DNA of 64,000 nt from positions 1 to 64,000 of the forward strand of contig JAJDCO010000133.1 of NCBI GenBank assembly GCA_029260795.1, given 5' to 3'. This document shows positions 24,141-32,021 of the stretch, piece by piece. Numbering within the stretch: the first letter of the stretch is position 1; each line of letters opens with the position of its first letter. The stretch is from Planctomycetota bacterium. Its GTDB lineage: Bacteria; Planctomycetota; OFTM77. A program made the translations under genes and the position numbers. The notes beneath the pieces are model-generated. The model did no database searches, was not told the origin of the DNA, and saw only the letters and a list, made by a program, of their open reading frames with translations.

Positions 24141-25639
24141 GCGAGAACAGTAACGGCATCGTCAAGAAGCTCTGGTCGTACTGCAACGTCCTCCGGGACG
24201 ACGGGCTGTCGTACCAGGACTATCTTGAACAGCTCACCTTCCTGCTGTTCCTGAAGATGGCGGACGAGCGCGCGGCGCTTACCGGCGAGGAGCAGCCGAT
24301 CCCGAACGGGCACCGCTGGAGCGACCTCGCGAACCCTCAGATGGAAGGCGTCGAGCTCGAGCAGCATTATCGCGAGACCCTCGCCGCTCTCGGCAAGCAG
24401 GGCGGGATGCTCGGCCTCATCTTCGAGAAGGCCCAGAACAAGATCCAAGACCCCGCCAAGCTCCGCCAGCTCATCGTCGAGCTGATCGGGAAGGAGCAGT
24501 GGTCCTCGATGTCGGCCGACGTGAAGGGCGAGGCGTACGAGGGGCTCCTTGAGAAGAACGCCCAGGACGTCAAAGGCGGCGCGGGGCAGTACTTCACCCC
24601 TCGCCCCCTCATCGACACCATCGTCGAGTGCGTCCAGCCGAGGCCCGGCGAGGTCATCGTCGATCCGGCTTGCGGGACCGGCGGCTTCCTCCTCTCGGCG
24701 CACGAGTACGTGAAGACCCACTTCGAGCTCGACCGCGACCAGAAGAAGGCCCTCCGCTACGACGCGCTCCGAGGCGTCGAGCTCGTCCCGAACGTCGCGC
24801 GACTCTGTGGGATGAACCTCTTCCTCCACGGCATCGGACCCGACATCGGCGATCAGGCGATCATCGCCACCGACGACGCCCTCCGCGACGAGCCGAGCGA
24901 TCACGCCGACGTGGTGATCACGAACCCGCCCTTCGGCAAGAAGTCCTCGGTGACGATCGTGAACGAGGAGGGCGAGAGCGACCGTCAGACGCTCACTTAC
25001 AACCGCCCCGACTTCTGGACGACGACCTCGAACAAACAGCTCAACTTCGTCCAGCACGTGAAGAGCCTGCTCAAGATCCAAGGGCGCGCCGCCGTGGTCG
25101 TCCCCGACAACGTCCTCTTCGAGGGCGGTGCCGGCGAGACGGTCCGGAGGAACCTCCTCCAGGAGTGCAACGTCCACACGCTCCTGAGGCTCCCGACGGG
25201 AATCTTCTACGCCCAAGGCGTGAAGGCGAACGTGGTCTTCTTCGACCGCAAGCCCGGCGCTAAGGAGCCCTGGACGAAGAAGCTCTGGGTCTACGACCTC
25301 CGGACGAACAAGCACTTCACCTTGAAGAACAAGCGCCTCGCCCGCGCCGATCTCGATGAATTCACCGAGTGCTACCGCCCCGGAGAGCCCGGCAAGCGAA
25401 AGCCGACCTGGACCGAGAAGACCCCCGAAGGCCGCTGGCGCGCCTACCCCTACGAGGACCTCATCGCCCGCGACAAGGCCAGCCTCGACATCTTCTGGCT
25501 CCGAGACGAGAGCCTCGAAGACTCGGCCAACCTCCCCGACCCCCACATCCTCGCCCAAGAGATCGCCGACGACTTACGTTCCGCCCTCGAGCAGATCGAA
25601 GACATCCTCGGCGACATCGAGGAGCGGGTACGCCCTTGA
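24137..25639 (+). CDS. hsdM: Type I restriction-modification DNA adenine methylase
   Basis: This 500-residue N6-adenine methyltransferase has an N-terminal helical HsdM domain (SYQDYLEQLTFLLFLKMADE). The SAM-binding motif DPACGTGGF starts at D176 and the catalytic motif NPPFG at N263. With two HsdM per HsdS it methylates the host target and protects it from HsdR. The ATG at 24137 overlaps the hsdS stop by four bases, so all three subunits are translationally coupled. After this gene the base composition drops visibly into the unknown-gene block. Confidence 0.95.
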   Translation: MSENSNGIVKKLWSYCNVLRDDGLSYQDYLEQLTFLLFLKMADERAALTGEEQPIPNGHRWSDLANPQMEGVELEQHYRETLAALGKQGGMLGLIFEKAQNKIQDPAKLRQLIVELIGKEQWSSMSADVKGEAYEGLLEKNAQDVKGGAGQYFTPRPLIDTIVECVQPRPGEVIVDPACGTGGFLLSAHEYVKTHFELDRDQKKALRYDALRGVELVPNVARLCGMNLFLHGIGPDIGDQAIIATDDALRDEPSDHADVVITNPPFGKKSSVTIVNEEGESDRQTLTYNRPDFWTTTSNKQLNFVQHVKSLLKIQGRAAVVVPDNVLFEGGAGETVRRNLLQECNVHTLLRLPTGIFYAQGVKANVVFFDRKPGAKEPWTKKLWVYDLRTNKHFTLKNKRLARADLDEFTECYRPGEPGKRKPTWTEKTPEGRWRAYPYEDLIARDKASLDIFWLRDESLEDSANLPDPHILAQEIADDLRSALEQIEDILGDIEERVRP

Positions 25640-25728
25640 CGACACAGTTTGCGAGCGCATGATGATACTTAGCCGGCTTCGACACAGACACCTTCGGACA
25701 CAGACGGATCGCCATCAACCTCAGCGAA

Positions 25729-26496
25729 GTGCATCGTCGGCTGGTGGTGTGGGCAGAAATCTCTTGGCAAGCAAGAATACTGAACGACATGCTTGACCAC
25801 AGGTCATTCAAGGTCGCTACCCTGAGAGCCGTCGCATTCATTAGCGATAGCACACTGGAAGCTAAGACCATTCTAAGAAAGCTTTCAGACACGTGGATGG
25901 AACGCTTCGATGGCGAATACTTGATGATCCCGCCCTTCGAGGATGCACCCCTGGAGCTACCTATACTGCTACTTCGCAGCCGACAGAAAGATGACCAGTG
26001 CACGTTCTCGAGTAGCAGCGTCGACCTACGGCATAGCCCAAGAGATCCTGACTCGATAGAGCCCGAAGGGCTTCTCAAGCAGTTCTATGTCGACGCCTCT
26101 GATCTTCTTATGGAGCTGCCTGATGTTCTTGACTACAAGCTAACCCGCGTTGGAGCGGTCGTCACAAGGTACGCGAGGCTTGAGCAACCCGGGCTGACGC
26201 TAGCGCAGCACTTCTGCAAGGCCGAAATGTTGGACTCGCCACTCAATAGGCCCGAGAGTTTCGAGCTGCACGCGCATAAGCTGTATTCTGCGCGAGGCCG
26301 AGACATCAACTCATGGGTCCGAGTCAAGACTGGTAGAGTGAATGCCCAGGAGCAGGCGGTCTTAGTGGAACAAGACATCAACACTCCGCCCGTCAGCCCT
26401 CAGAACTTCACGGCGACCGATGCTCAAGCTTTCTTTGAGCTCGTCCCATCTGAGATGGAAGAGATTCTCGGCAAGTACTTCAAAACCGAGCACTAA
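25729..26496 (+). CDS. Hypothetical protein A of the unknown cassette downstream of hsdM
   Basis: This is a protein of up to 255 residues. The frame is open from 25666 with no canonical start before the GTG at 25729; the ATG at 25789 is the next choice. No signal peptide or membrane segment is seen. The sequence mixes strands and helices; a segment AVLVEQDINTPP followed by QAFFELVPSEMEEILGKYF at the C-terminus loosely recalls TIGR04255-type proteins. I do not claim that family. Codon use is A+T-richer than in the RM genes. It is the first of three co-directional genes. A role in defence is inferred from position only. Confidence 0.6.
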   Translation: MHRRLVVWAEISWQARILNDMLDHRSFKVATLRAVAFISDSTLEAKTILRKLSDTWMERFDGEYLMIPPFEDAPLELPILLLRSRQKDDQCTFSSSSVDLRHSPRDPDSIEPEGLLKQFYVDASDLLMELPDVLDYKLTRVGAVVTRYARLEQPGLTLAQHFCKAEMLDSPLNRPESFELHAHKLYSARGRDINSWVRVKTGRVNAQEQAVLVEQDINTPPVSPQNFTATDAQAFFELVPSEMEEILGKYFKTEH

Positions 26497-26515
26497 GACG
26501 GTCTTTCCGAAGCCC

Positions 26516-27172
26516 ATGAGAGTCCACATTCATTCAGATTCGACACAGACCAGCACACCGACGCCGCGCGACGTGCTTGCCAGTTCCAAGCGGGAGGGGG
26601 GGCAGCATCATGCTTGGCCGTGGCGCTGGCCAGCTCTCCTTTCAGGCTTCACCGAAGTCAGTTATTACGAATGCCAGCTCCACGGCAACCTTGGAAGGAT
26701 CCTGCGGTATAGCGAAGCCTCAGGGAACGTAATGATCGCCCCTGAGGTTTCGGGCATCGCACGAACGAACCTGGTTTTCTGCAGGGCACGAACAGAGAAC
26801 GCTTCCGCGCTTCAATTCGAGGCCGACTGGAAGGGTTATGAAACGCTTGCCCTTGCCCTCAGAGCAGACTCGCTGCCAGAGTTTCTTCGAGATGCCGTTC
26901 GGTTAGAGAGTGAAGGCAAGGTCGACGCCTCAATCGACGCTATTACCTTCGAAATCGACCGGCTTATGAGAGCAGGGCAGTTCGAAGCAATTGACGACTG
27001 GTTCCAGAGGCTCCCAGCATCTCGGTTGTCGATTCAGATACTCCTCGCGATTCTGGCGGCCAGTTTGCCCGCCAAGACTCGCCTCCCTTCCCGTAGTGGC
27101 TTTTTTCGGCGGAGTCGCGAGCGAGTCATTGAATTGGGTGACGACTGCGACGTCCTCGAGGGCCTTGACTGA
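26516..27172 (+). CDS. Hypothetical protein B of the unknown cassette
   Basis: This 218-residue protein starts at ATG 26516, 19 bases after the previous stop. The N-terminal 45 residues are polar and probably flexible. The C-terminal third is helical (DAITFEIDRLMRAGQFEAID, then IQILLAILAASLPAKTRLP), a pattern I associate with uncharacterised bacterial proteins that sit beside a papain-like partner. No catalytic motif or membrane helix is evident. The tight spacing to both neighbours argues for one transcript. Confidence 0.6.
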   Translation: MRVHIHSDSTQTSTPTPRDVLASSKREGGQHHAWPWRWPALLSGFTEVSYYECQLHGNLGRILRYSEASGNVMIAPEVSGIARTNLVFCRARTENASALQFEADWKGYETLALALRADSLPEFLRDAVRLESEGKVDASIDAITFEIDRLMRAGQFEAIDDWFQRLPASRLSIQILLAILAASLPAKTRLPSRSGFFRRSRERVIELGDDCDVLEGLD

Positions 27173-27193
27173 CTGGCGATCGGGAAGGTCCAC

Positions 27194-27889
27194 ATGCCAG
27201 AGTATTGGACGGTAGAGGAAAAGGGGCTGGAGCACGTACATCACGTGGCGGTCGGACTTGAAGAGACGGGCTGTGGGAGTCACCACATTGGTATCTTCGT
27301 TCGCAGGGACGACGAGCCATTGCGCTTCATTCACCTCGCCTGGCACCTTCGCCTGCTGAATGATCCGGCTGGTGAGGACCACGTATGGACCTGCCCCAAT
27401 GTCCGACCGGAGCGCCTCCGGATTGTCGGGTCTATGTGCCGCCTAGTATGGCAAATGAATGCAGAGCGAGGCTTGCCTTACGCCTTCAGCAGCCCGAGCG
27501 ATTTCTTCGACAGAGCGACAGGGGAAGCCCAGCTCGGTCCAACCCGCTTGGGATTGACGTGCGCGAGCTTCGTCATCGCCGTCTTCGAAATGGGTGGAAT
27601 TCGACTAGTACAAGAGAGCACCTGGGGGCCAACCGAACAGGATCGCGATTGGCAGCAGTCGATTGTCGAGGCGCTCAAAAAGTACGGGGCAAGCGCGGAC
27701 CATATCGAAGCAGTCTCGCGGGAATTAGGTGCGGTTCGATTTCGGCCGCCCCAAGTATTCTGCGCCACATCACTCTATCCTCCGAGCGCGAAGCAACAGG
27801 ACGTCTCGATCATCTGCAGCGAAGCCGAGAACCTGGCGCGATCCTGGCGCAAAAAGAGGATGGGCCACGATAAAGGGACTCAGCCCTAG
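27194..27889 (+). CDS. Hypothetical protein C, possible papain-like (permuted NlpC/P60-like) cysteine hydrolase
   Basis: This 231-residue protein starts 21 bases after protein B. A histidine-bearing strand segment (HHIGIFVRRDDEP, then FIHLAWHLRL) precedes a helix with GLTCASFVIAVFE, where a cysteine follows a short turn. His-then-Cys in this order with LPYAFSS between resembles permuted NlpC/P60 or YiiX-like hydrolases. This fold suggestion rests on pattern alone and no active site has been proven. If right, C could be the effector of the cassette with A and B as partners. The C-terminal 40 residues are polar and basic. Confidence 0.55.
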   Translation: MPEYWTVEEKGLEHVHHVAVGLEETGCGSHHIGIFVRRDDEPLRFIHLAWHLRLLNDPAGEDHVWTCPNVRPERLRIVGSMCRLVWQMNAERGLPYAFSSPSDFFDRATGEAQLGPTRLGLTCASFVIAVFEMGGIRLVQESTWGPTEQDRDWQQSIVEALKKYGASADHIEAVSRELGAVRFRPPQVFCATSLYPPSAKQQDVSIICSEAENLARSWRKKRMGHDKGTQP

Positions 27890-27896
27890 CGGCTGT

Positions 27897-28685
27897 TTAA
27901 CGACCTCCTCGGCTATCAGATCGAGTCAATTCAGCTAGCTGATCGAACAAGAAAGCTGTCAGAAAGACGCAGCGTCTCGCATCGGCAAGTCTCACCGGCT
28001 GCTTGGCGCCCTGCGAGCGATGCTCCACTTTTTGAATGAGACCATTTGTAGCCACCCAAAGTTTCTCGATTGCCTTGCTCAGCTCTTTGTTCGTAGTTGA
28101 CGACTCCAACGATCGAAGCTTCGCTGCCACCTTGTTGAGGGTCTTCTCAGCGGGCATCTCTTCTGCAGCGGCCACACCATGAGCGAACACTCTTGCGAAG
28201 TCTTGGACCGCCTCCCGGCAATGATGCCCTACTGACGAATAGTCTTCTTCTGACGTCGCCGATGCCAACGCGATAGATGCGGCCTGTAGTCGCCTCCAAG
28301 CCTCACTGTAATCCTCGGGCAATTGCCCTACCAGCCCGGAAAAGTGCCTCTCAATCTGAACACAAGGATCTATCCCGGCAGCCTCCTTCACGGCTACCTG
28401 GCCGCGCCCGGTCAACTGAACGCTCTTCAATCCACACGTCCCTGGTTGACCTGAAAGGAGCCCTTCAGTGATCAGGGTTCGAAGATCTGACGCCACGATC
28501 TCGAACTGCCCAACAGGTCTCGGAAACAGAGCTACCGCTGAAACGGCCCCATGACCGTCTTTGGATTCGGCGGTCATGAACTCTCGGCTCTCGTTAGGTG
28601 GGAGCATCTGAAAGGACCGGTGGATCCTCTGCAGCAGAGCAATCTGATTCGCTGTCAACACTTGAAGGAAGTCACCGCTGTTCAT
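27897..28685 (-). CDS. Hypothetical protein at the end of the integrase operon
   Basis: This 262-residue protein starts at ATG 28685, which overlaps the upstream stop (ATGA). The N-terminal half looks like a winged helix: ANQIALLQRIHRSFQMLP, then LRTLITEGLLSG with a VQLTGRGQVAV wing. The C-terminal half is all-helical, with YSSVGHHCREAVQDFARVFA, and recalls HEPN-like or Abi C-terminal bundles found in defence genes. I cannot confirm this. It converges on protein C of the unknown cassette with a gap of only seven bases. Confidence 0.6.
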   Translation of the reverse strand: MNSGDFLQVLTANQIALLQRIHRSFQMLPPNESREFMTAESKDGHGAVSAVALFPRPVGQFEIVASDLRTLITEGLLSGQPGTCGLKSVQLTGRGQVAVKEAAGIDPCVQIERHFSGLVGQLPEDYSEAWRRLQAASIALASATSEEDYSSVGHHCREAVQDFARVFAHGVAAAEEMPAEKTLNKVAAKLRSLESSTTNKELSKAIEKLWVATNGLIQKVEHRSQGAKQPVRLADARRCVFLTAFLFDQLAELTRSDSRGGR

Positions 28686-29782
28686 GCAATACCTCCATTC
28701 TCCCGAAAGCACGTGATCGTCTTGTTGTCAACCCATCCCCTCTCTTCACAGATCTCATAGAATAGCAGTCGGAATCTCGCGCGATCACGTACCCGCCAGA
28801 TTCCGTGCTTCTTGTGGCGGCTTTCACTCGACCGAATCAAGCAAGCATCCACTCGAGACTTCAGTTTCGGCATGTGCAGCCAATATGAAACCAACCTGCG
28901 GTGAATCCTCGCCGCACTCTCGATTGCTGCGTTTCCATATCCCATCGCCAGTGCTTCACGGATCGCATCGAGGAGCTTCGGAGACTCGCCGTGAACCTCG
29001 CGAAGGGCCTCGAGTGAGCGAAGAAGCTCTCGGAAGTCCACACGCCCGCTGCCGAGAAGCCCGTTTCGGCACTCGCCTTTGCACCAGAGGATGAGCGCGC
29101 CGATCCGGTTCCGAGGCGAGTCGGGCGCGGTCGGAAGGAACTCCTCGATCAAGGGAGCACTCGTCTCGGCGATGTCTCCCGCGTACTCCAGCGCGAGCTC
29201 GACTGCGCGGTCGGCCGCTTTGGTCGGGTAGCTCCCTGTCCGGTTCTCCTCCGCTCGGAAGTGGTCTCGAAGCGCCTCGAGCTCCCAGGCGAGGACGAGG
29301 AGGGGCTGTGTCATCGCCTCTCGCTCTTTCTGACGGACGCGCTGGCATAGCTCGCCTGTGGTCTCCCAGGCGGTGCCGACGGTCGCCTCCGGGAAGAGGT
29401 CAACCGGGTGCGGCTGCCGGCACCATTCGATGAAGCGAGCGAGTCGCTCCTCAGGGGGCGTCTTCTTTGTTGGCAGCCCCTTACCGTTCAGAGAGAGCGG
29501 CCGAGAGTCCTTCTTCGAGCGGGGACTCGCGAATGATCGGAGCGAGGCGTCTGCTCCCTTCCAGATCTCGACGGCCTGGAGGACCGGGTACTCCCACGGC
29601 TTCTTGTCCTTCCTGGCCTTCGCCTTCGTCGCCCTGATCAGCGCCTCGAGCTCGGCCTCGAGCTCGTCTGCGTACCCGAGAAGCTGAGGGCTTCGCGCCA
29701 TCTTCACGGATTCGAGCTCGGCCGCACCCGACGCGCTCTTCGAAGGCTTGTGACCGGCCCCGGATCGCTTCTTCGCCGTCAC
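28682..29782 (-). CDS. Hypothetical protein coupled to the integrase
   Basis: This 366-residue soluble protein is mainly helical. It begins with a basic Ala/Lys/Ser-rich leader (MTAKKRSGAGHKPSKSASG) and contains helices such as GYADELEAELEALIRATKAK. The C-terminal region with IHRRLVSYWLHMPKLK looks DNA-binding-like. I recognise no family. The start is set at GTG 29782 because it overlaps the integrase stop by four bases (GTGA) and has GGAGG upstream; a longer open frame inside the integrase gene is not credible. It may be a recombination or regulatory accessory. Confidence 0.65.
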   Translation of the reverse strand: MTAKKRSGAGHKPSKSASGAAELESVKMARSPQLLGYADELEAELEALIRATKAKARKDKKPWEYPVLQAVEIWKGADASLRSFASPRSKKDSRPLSLNGKGLPTKKTPPEERLARFIEWCRQPHPVDLFPEATVGTAWETTGELCQRVRQKEREAMTQPLLVLAWELEALRDHFRAEENRTGSYPTKAADRAVELALEYAGDIAETSAPLIEEFLPTAPDSPRNRIGALILWCKGECRNGLLGSGRVDFRELLRSLEALREVHGESPKLLDAIREALAMGYGNAAIESAARIHRRLVSYWLHMPKLKSRVDACLIRSSESRHKKHGIWRVRDRARFRLLFYEICEERGWVDNKTITCFRENGGIA

Positions 29783-31149
29783 GCCGAGGTCCTCCCCTGC
29801 ATTCTCGTCCGAGCGCGATCGAGGACCTTCTCGACGAGGTCTTCGATCTTCATTGCGGCCTCGAGGGTGCGCGCCTCGCGGGGGATGCCGCGCTCGAGGC
29901 CGAGGTAGTGCCGTTCGGCGACGCTCACGCTGTGCCCGAGCTGCTTCGCGCTCCGGTAGGCGGAGGCGTTGCCGAAGATGCCGGGGGCGTTCGTCAGGAA
30001 AGTGCCCGTCGTCTGGCGAAGGCGCTGCCAAGAAAACGCCGGCGCGCCGTAGCGACCGACGAGCCGTCTCTGCGCCGCCTTGACCGCGTTCTCGCTCAAG
30101 GACTCCTCGTCGCCGAAGACGAAGTCGGAGCGCGGGCGCTGAAGCCTCAGAGCCGCGAGCATCGCGCGGAGCGCCGGGGAGACACTCAGGTCGATCGCGC
30201 GCTCGAAGTGCGTCTTCGTGGCGGTCGGGGTCAAGACGATCTCACCGACGGCCTCCCCGTCCGGTCCCTCGTAGTCGAGGTCCACGTCGCGCCAGCGGAG
30301 GTTCAGCGCTTCCCCGAGGCGCGTCCCCGAGAGAAGCAAGAACACGAGGAACGGCCCGATCGGTTCGTTCCGCGAAGTTGTGCCCTCCGGCCGCTCGCCG
30401 CCTTTCTCCTCGCGCGTCAGCTTGAAGGTGTCGGCGTCATGACGGAGGGCCGCTTCGAGGAGATGGCGGAGGTGAGTGTGTTTGAGGTACTCGGGCCGAG
30501 GTCTGCCCTGCGGCATCGGCCGAAGCGAGTCGCGAATGTCGTCGCGGGAGAGAGAGCGCGCGAGACCGATCCTCCGAACGTGCTCGCAAAACGTCTTGAT
30601 CGCGCGAAGGTCGTGATTGATCGAGGCAGGCTTCCGAGACTCGGGCCTCTCCTCCGAAGCGCCACGCCTCGCATTCTCCTTAGGGGCCTTCCGCTTGGTG
30701 CTCACGAACTGTTGCCGGAAGACGGCGAGGCGAGTCGCGTTGAGATCGGCGGTTGTTCGGACGCCCGAGCGCTTCGCCCACGCGGTTAGGAAGCGCAGGG
30801 AGGCTCGATAGCCCTCGATGGTTCGCGGTCGAAGCCTCGAGCGAGCGTGGTCGAGGTACTCTTCGACTGCCGTCCCAAGGTCCTCACTCGTCCGCTCGCC
30901 GGGCACGATCTCGCCCAGCTCAACGCGCTGCTGAACTCCAGCAAGCTGACGGCTCTTCCGCTTCGCCCATTCGCGGCGCGCCTCGGCGGTCGTCAGTCCG
31001 AGACGCGTCAGGTTCACGTCGACCTCTCGCCCCTCGAGCGGATCCAAGAAGCGCGCGAACCAGGAGAGCGAGCCGCTTCCCCATACCCGCTTCCGTAGCT
31101 TCACGCCCGGGTGAGAGGTCCGAGTCCGCCGCGTCGTCGTCTTGGGCAT
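29779..31149 (-). CDS. Tyrosine recombinase (integrase) of the tRNA-Val element
   Basis: This 456-residue phage-type integrase has an N-terminal arm- and core-binding part containing ARSRLRPRTIEGYRASLRFL. The catalytic domain has the first arginine in SGTRLGEALNLRW, the second in QRLRQTTGTF, and the terminal histidine and nucleophile in LGHS and ERHYLG. Box II usually reads HxLR; here the first histidine is a glutamine (WQRLRQT), a tolerated but uncommon change. It should catalyse insertion at and excision from the 47-bp tRNA core. Its start lies just inside the 22-bp end repeat. It heads a leftward operon with two unknown genes. Confidence 0.93.
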   Translation of the reverse strand: MPKTTTRRTRTSHPGVKLRKRVWGSGSLSWFARFLDPLEGREVDVNLTRLGLTTAEARREWAKRKSRQLAGVQQRVELGEIVPGERTSEDLGTAVEEYLDHARSRLRPRTIEGYRASLRFLTAWAKRSGVRTTADLNATRLAVFRQQFVSTKRKAPKENARRGASEERPESRKPASINHDLRAIKTFCEHVRRIGLARSLSRDDIRDSLRPMPQGRPRPEYLKHTHLRHLLEAALRHDADTFKLTREEKGGERPEGTTSRNEPIGPFLVFLLLSGTRLGEALNLRWRDVDLDYEGPDGEAVGEIVLTPTATKTHFERAIDLSVSPALRAMLAALRLQRPRSDFVFGDEESLSENAVKAAQRRLVGRYGAPAFSWQRLRQTTGTFLTNAPGIFGNASAYRSAKQLGHSVSVAERHYLGLERGIPREARTLEAAMKIEDLVEKVLDRARTRMQGRTSA

Positions 31150-31152
31150 CGT

Positions 31153-31174
31153 GCTCCCCCCTCAGCTCCCCCCT
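31153..31174. repeat. 22-bp end repeat, right copy (candidate integrase arm site)
   Basis: This is an exact copy of 14998-15019, four bases upstream of the integrase start codon. Binding here could also regulate the integrase gene, as well as contribute to attR architecture. Confidence 0.65.
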
Positions 31175-31305
31175 AAAGTCGACTGAACCTGTCGAAAGAG
31201 GTCTTCTCGCGCCGTCTTTGCCCACCGGCGGAAGCCACTTCCCCGACGGACTTAACGCGACCTGGAGGATTGGAGCACGACAGGCCACGAAACGCAAGAA
31301 TCCGA

Positions 31306-31352
31306 CTTACAAGCAGGGGGTCACTGGTTCGAGTCCAGTATCGCCCACCATG
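31306..31352. repeat. attR core, 47-bp direct repeat (partial tRNA-Val)
   Basis: The second copy of the 3' half of tRNA-Val, from the anticodon loop to CCA plus two bases. The bases before it do not restore the 5' half, so this copy is a non-functional tRNA fragment and marks the right end of the element. Confidence 0.92.
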
Positions 31353-31533
31353 ACCTGCATGGATGCGCGGAGGTCGCTTCCGCGCCGGTCTTCTGATGGC
31401 CCAATTCCACATTGCTGAGCCTCGAGGGCAGATGATTCTCGAGTTCGCGCCAACTCCATACCATTAGCCCTAGTCCGTGAGCAGGCTCGCTCCTGACACC
31501 AGGATGACGGTCTGCGCTGTCGAGGAGTCCCCC

Positions 31534-31911
31534 ATGTTGCGACTCAGGAAGAGCGTTGAGGTCGCCGCCATTCTGCTTGTCGCGGGGGCGTTCGTTGTTC
31601 CGAATCTGTTCGAGCGTCCTGTCGTTCCCATGCTGCTCCAGACGTCGGAGCCCGGGCCCATCGGCGTCGAGACGGTCGAGGGTATCATCGAGCGCGGTGA
31701 CGTGAACGCCGTCTACCAGGTGCTTTCGAGCTACGATCGCTTGGACCGGTTCGCGAAGTCTGATTTCTGGTCGGCCGTTGCCCACCTGTCCCTCGTTGAA
31801 TTGATTCCCTTCGCGGAATCCCGACGAGCACTCGAGGCTCAACCGGACACGAGACGCCACATCGACCAAACCCTCACAATTCTCCGGATGCGACAGGAAG
31901 AGGGTCGCTGA
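31534..31911 (+). CDS. Hypothetical membrane-anchored or secreted small protein
   Basis: This 125-residue protein has one N-terminal hydrophobic segment (VEVAAILLVAGAFVVP) after a basic start, so it is probably anchored with the rest outside. The remainder is helical and polar (DVNAVYQVLSSYDRLDRFAK). I recognise no family. GAGGAG lies six bases before the ATG at 31534. It is the first gene to the right of the integrated element. Confidence 0.6.
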   Translation: MLRLRKSVEVAAILLVAGAFVVPNLFERPVVPMLLQTSEPGPIGVETVEGIIERGDVNAVYQVLSSYDRLDRFAKSDFWSAVAHLSLVELIPFAESRRALEAQPDTRRHIDQTLTILRMRQEEGR

Positions 31912-32021
31912 ACCACCACCGAGCGGGACAGGATCCCGGGCGCGCGGTTGGCACCTGTTGCGTGGTGCCGCAAGATTGATCGCGAACCACACAGAACTCA
32001 GCTCGTTCGGGAGCCCTCGTC

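Larger units (their letters stand above)
14907..31352. mobile_element. Integrated element of about 16.4 kb in tRNA-Val, phage-satellite-like, with type I RM cargo
   Basis: The element is bounded by 47-bp direct repeats (14907-14953 and 31306-31352) that correspond to the 3' half of tRNA-Val. A tyrosine integrase gene starts about 160 bases from the right repeat and points inward. The left end has an AlpA/Xis-like gene, a primase-helicase and a terminase-small-subunit-like HTH protein. The middle holds hsdR-hsdS-hsdM and several unknown genes. No conjugation, capsid or tail genes are present. Small size, tRNA site, int, AlpA, primase and TerS-like genes together resemble phage-inducible chromosomal islands. 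A replicative integrative element mobilised another way is the alternative. Confidence 0.88.

Noticed and set aside
24014-25558. Long minus-strand frame of 514 codons opposite hsdM
   Set aside because: It is a shadow of hsdM, whose DPACGTGGF and NPPFG motifs are intact on the plus strand.
29783-30031. N-terminal extension of the 366-residue unknown protein into the integrase gene
   Set aside because: The extra residues are Arg/Pro-rich antisense-like noise in another frame of the integrase. A GTG overlapping the integrase stop with GGAGG upstream is a better start.
14907-31352. CRISPR array or retron inside the element
   Set aside because: No regularly spaced direct repeats of CRISPR size and no reverse transcriptase gene were found; the repeats seen are att, arm and iteron-like types.
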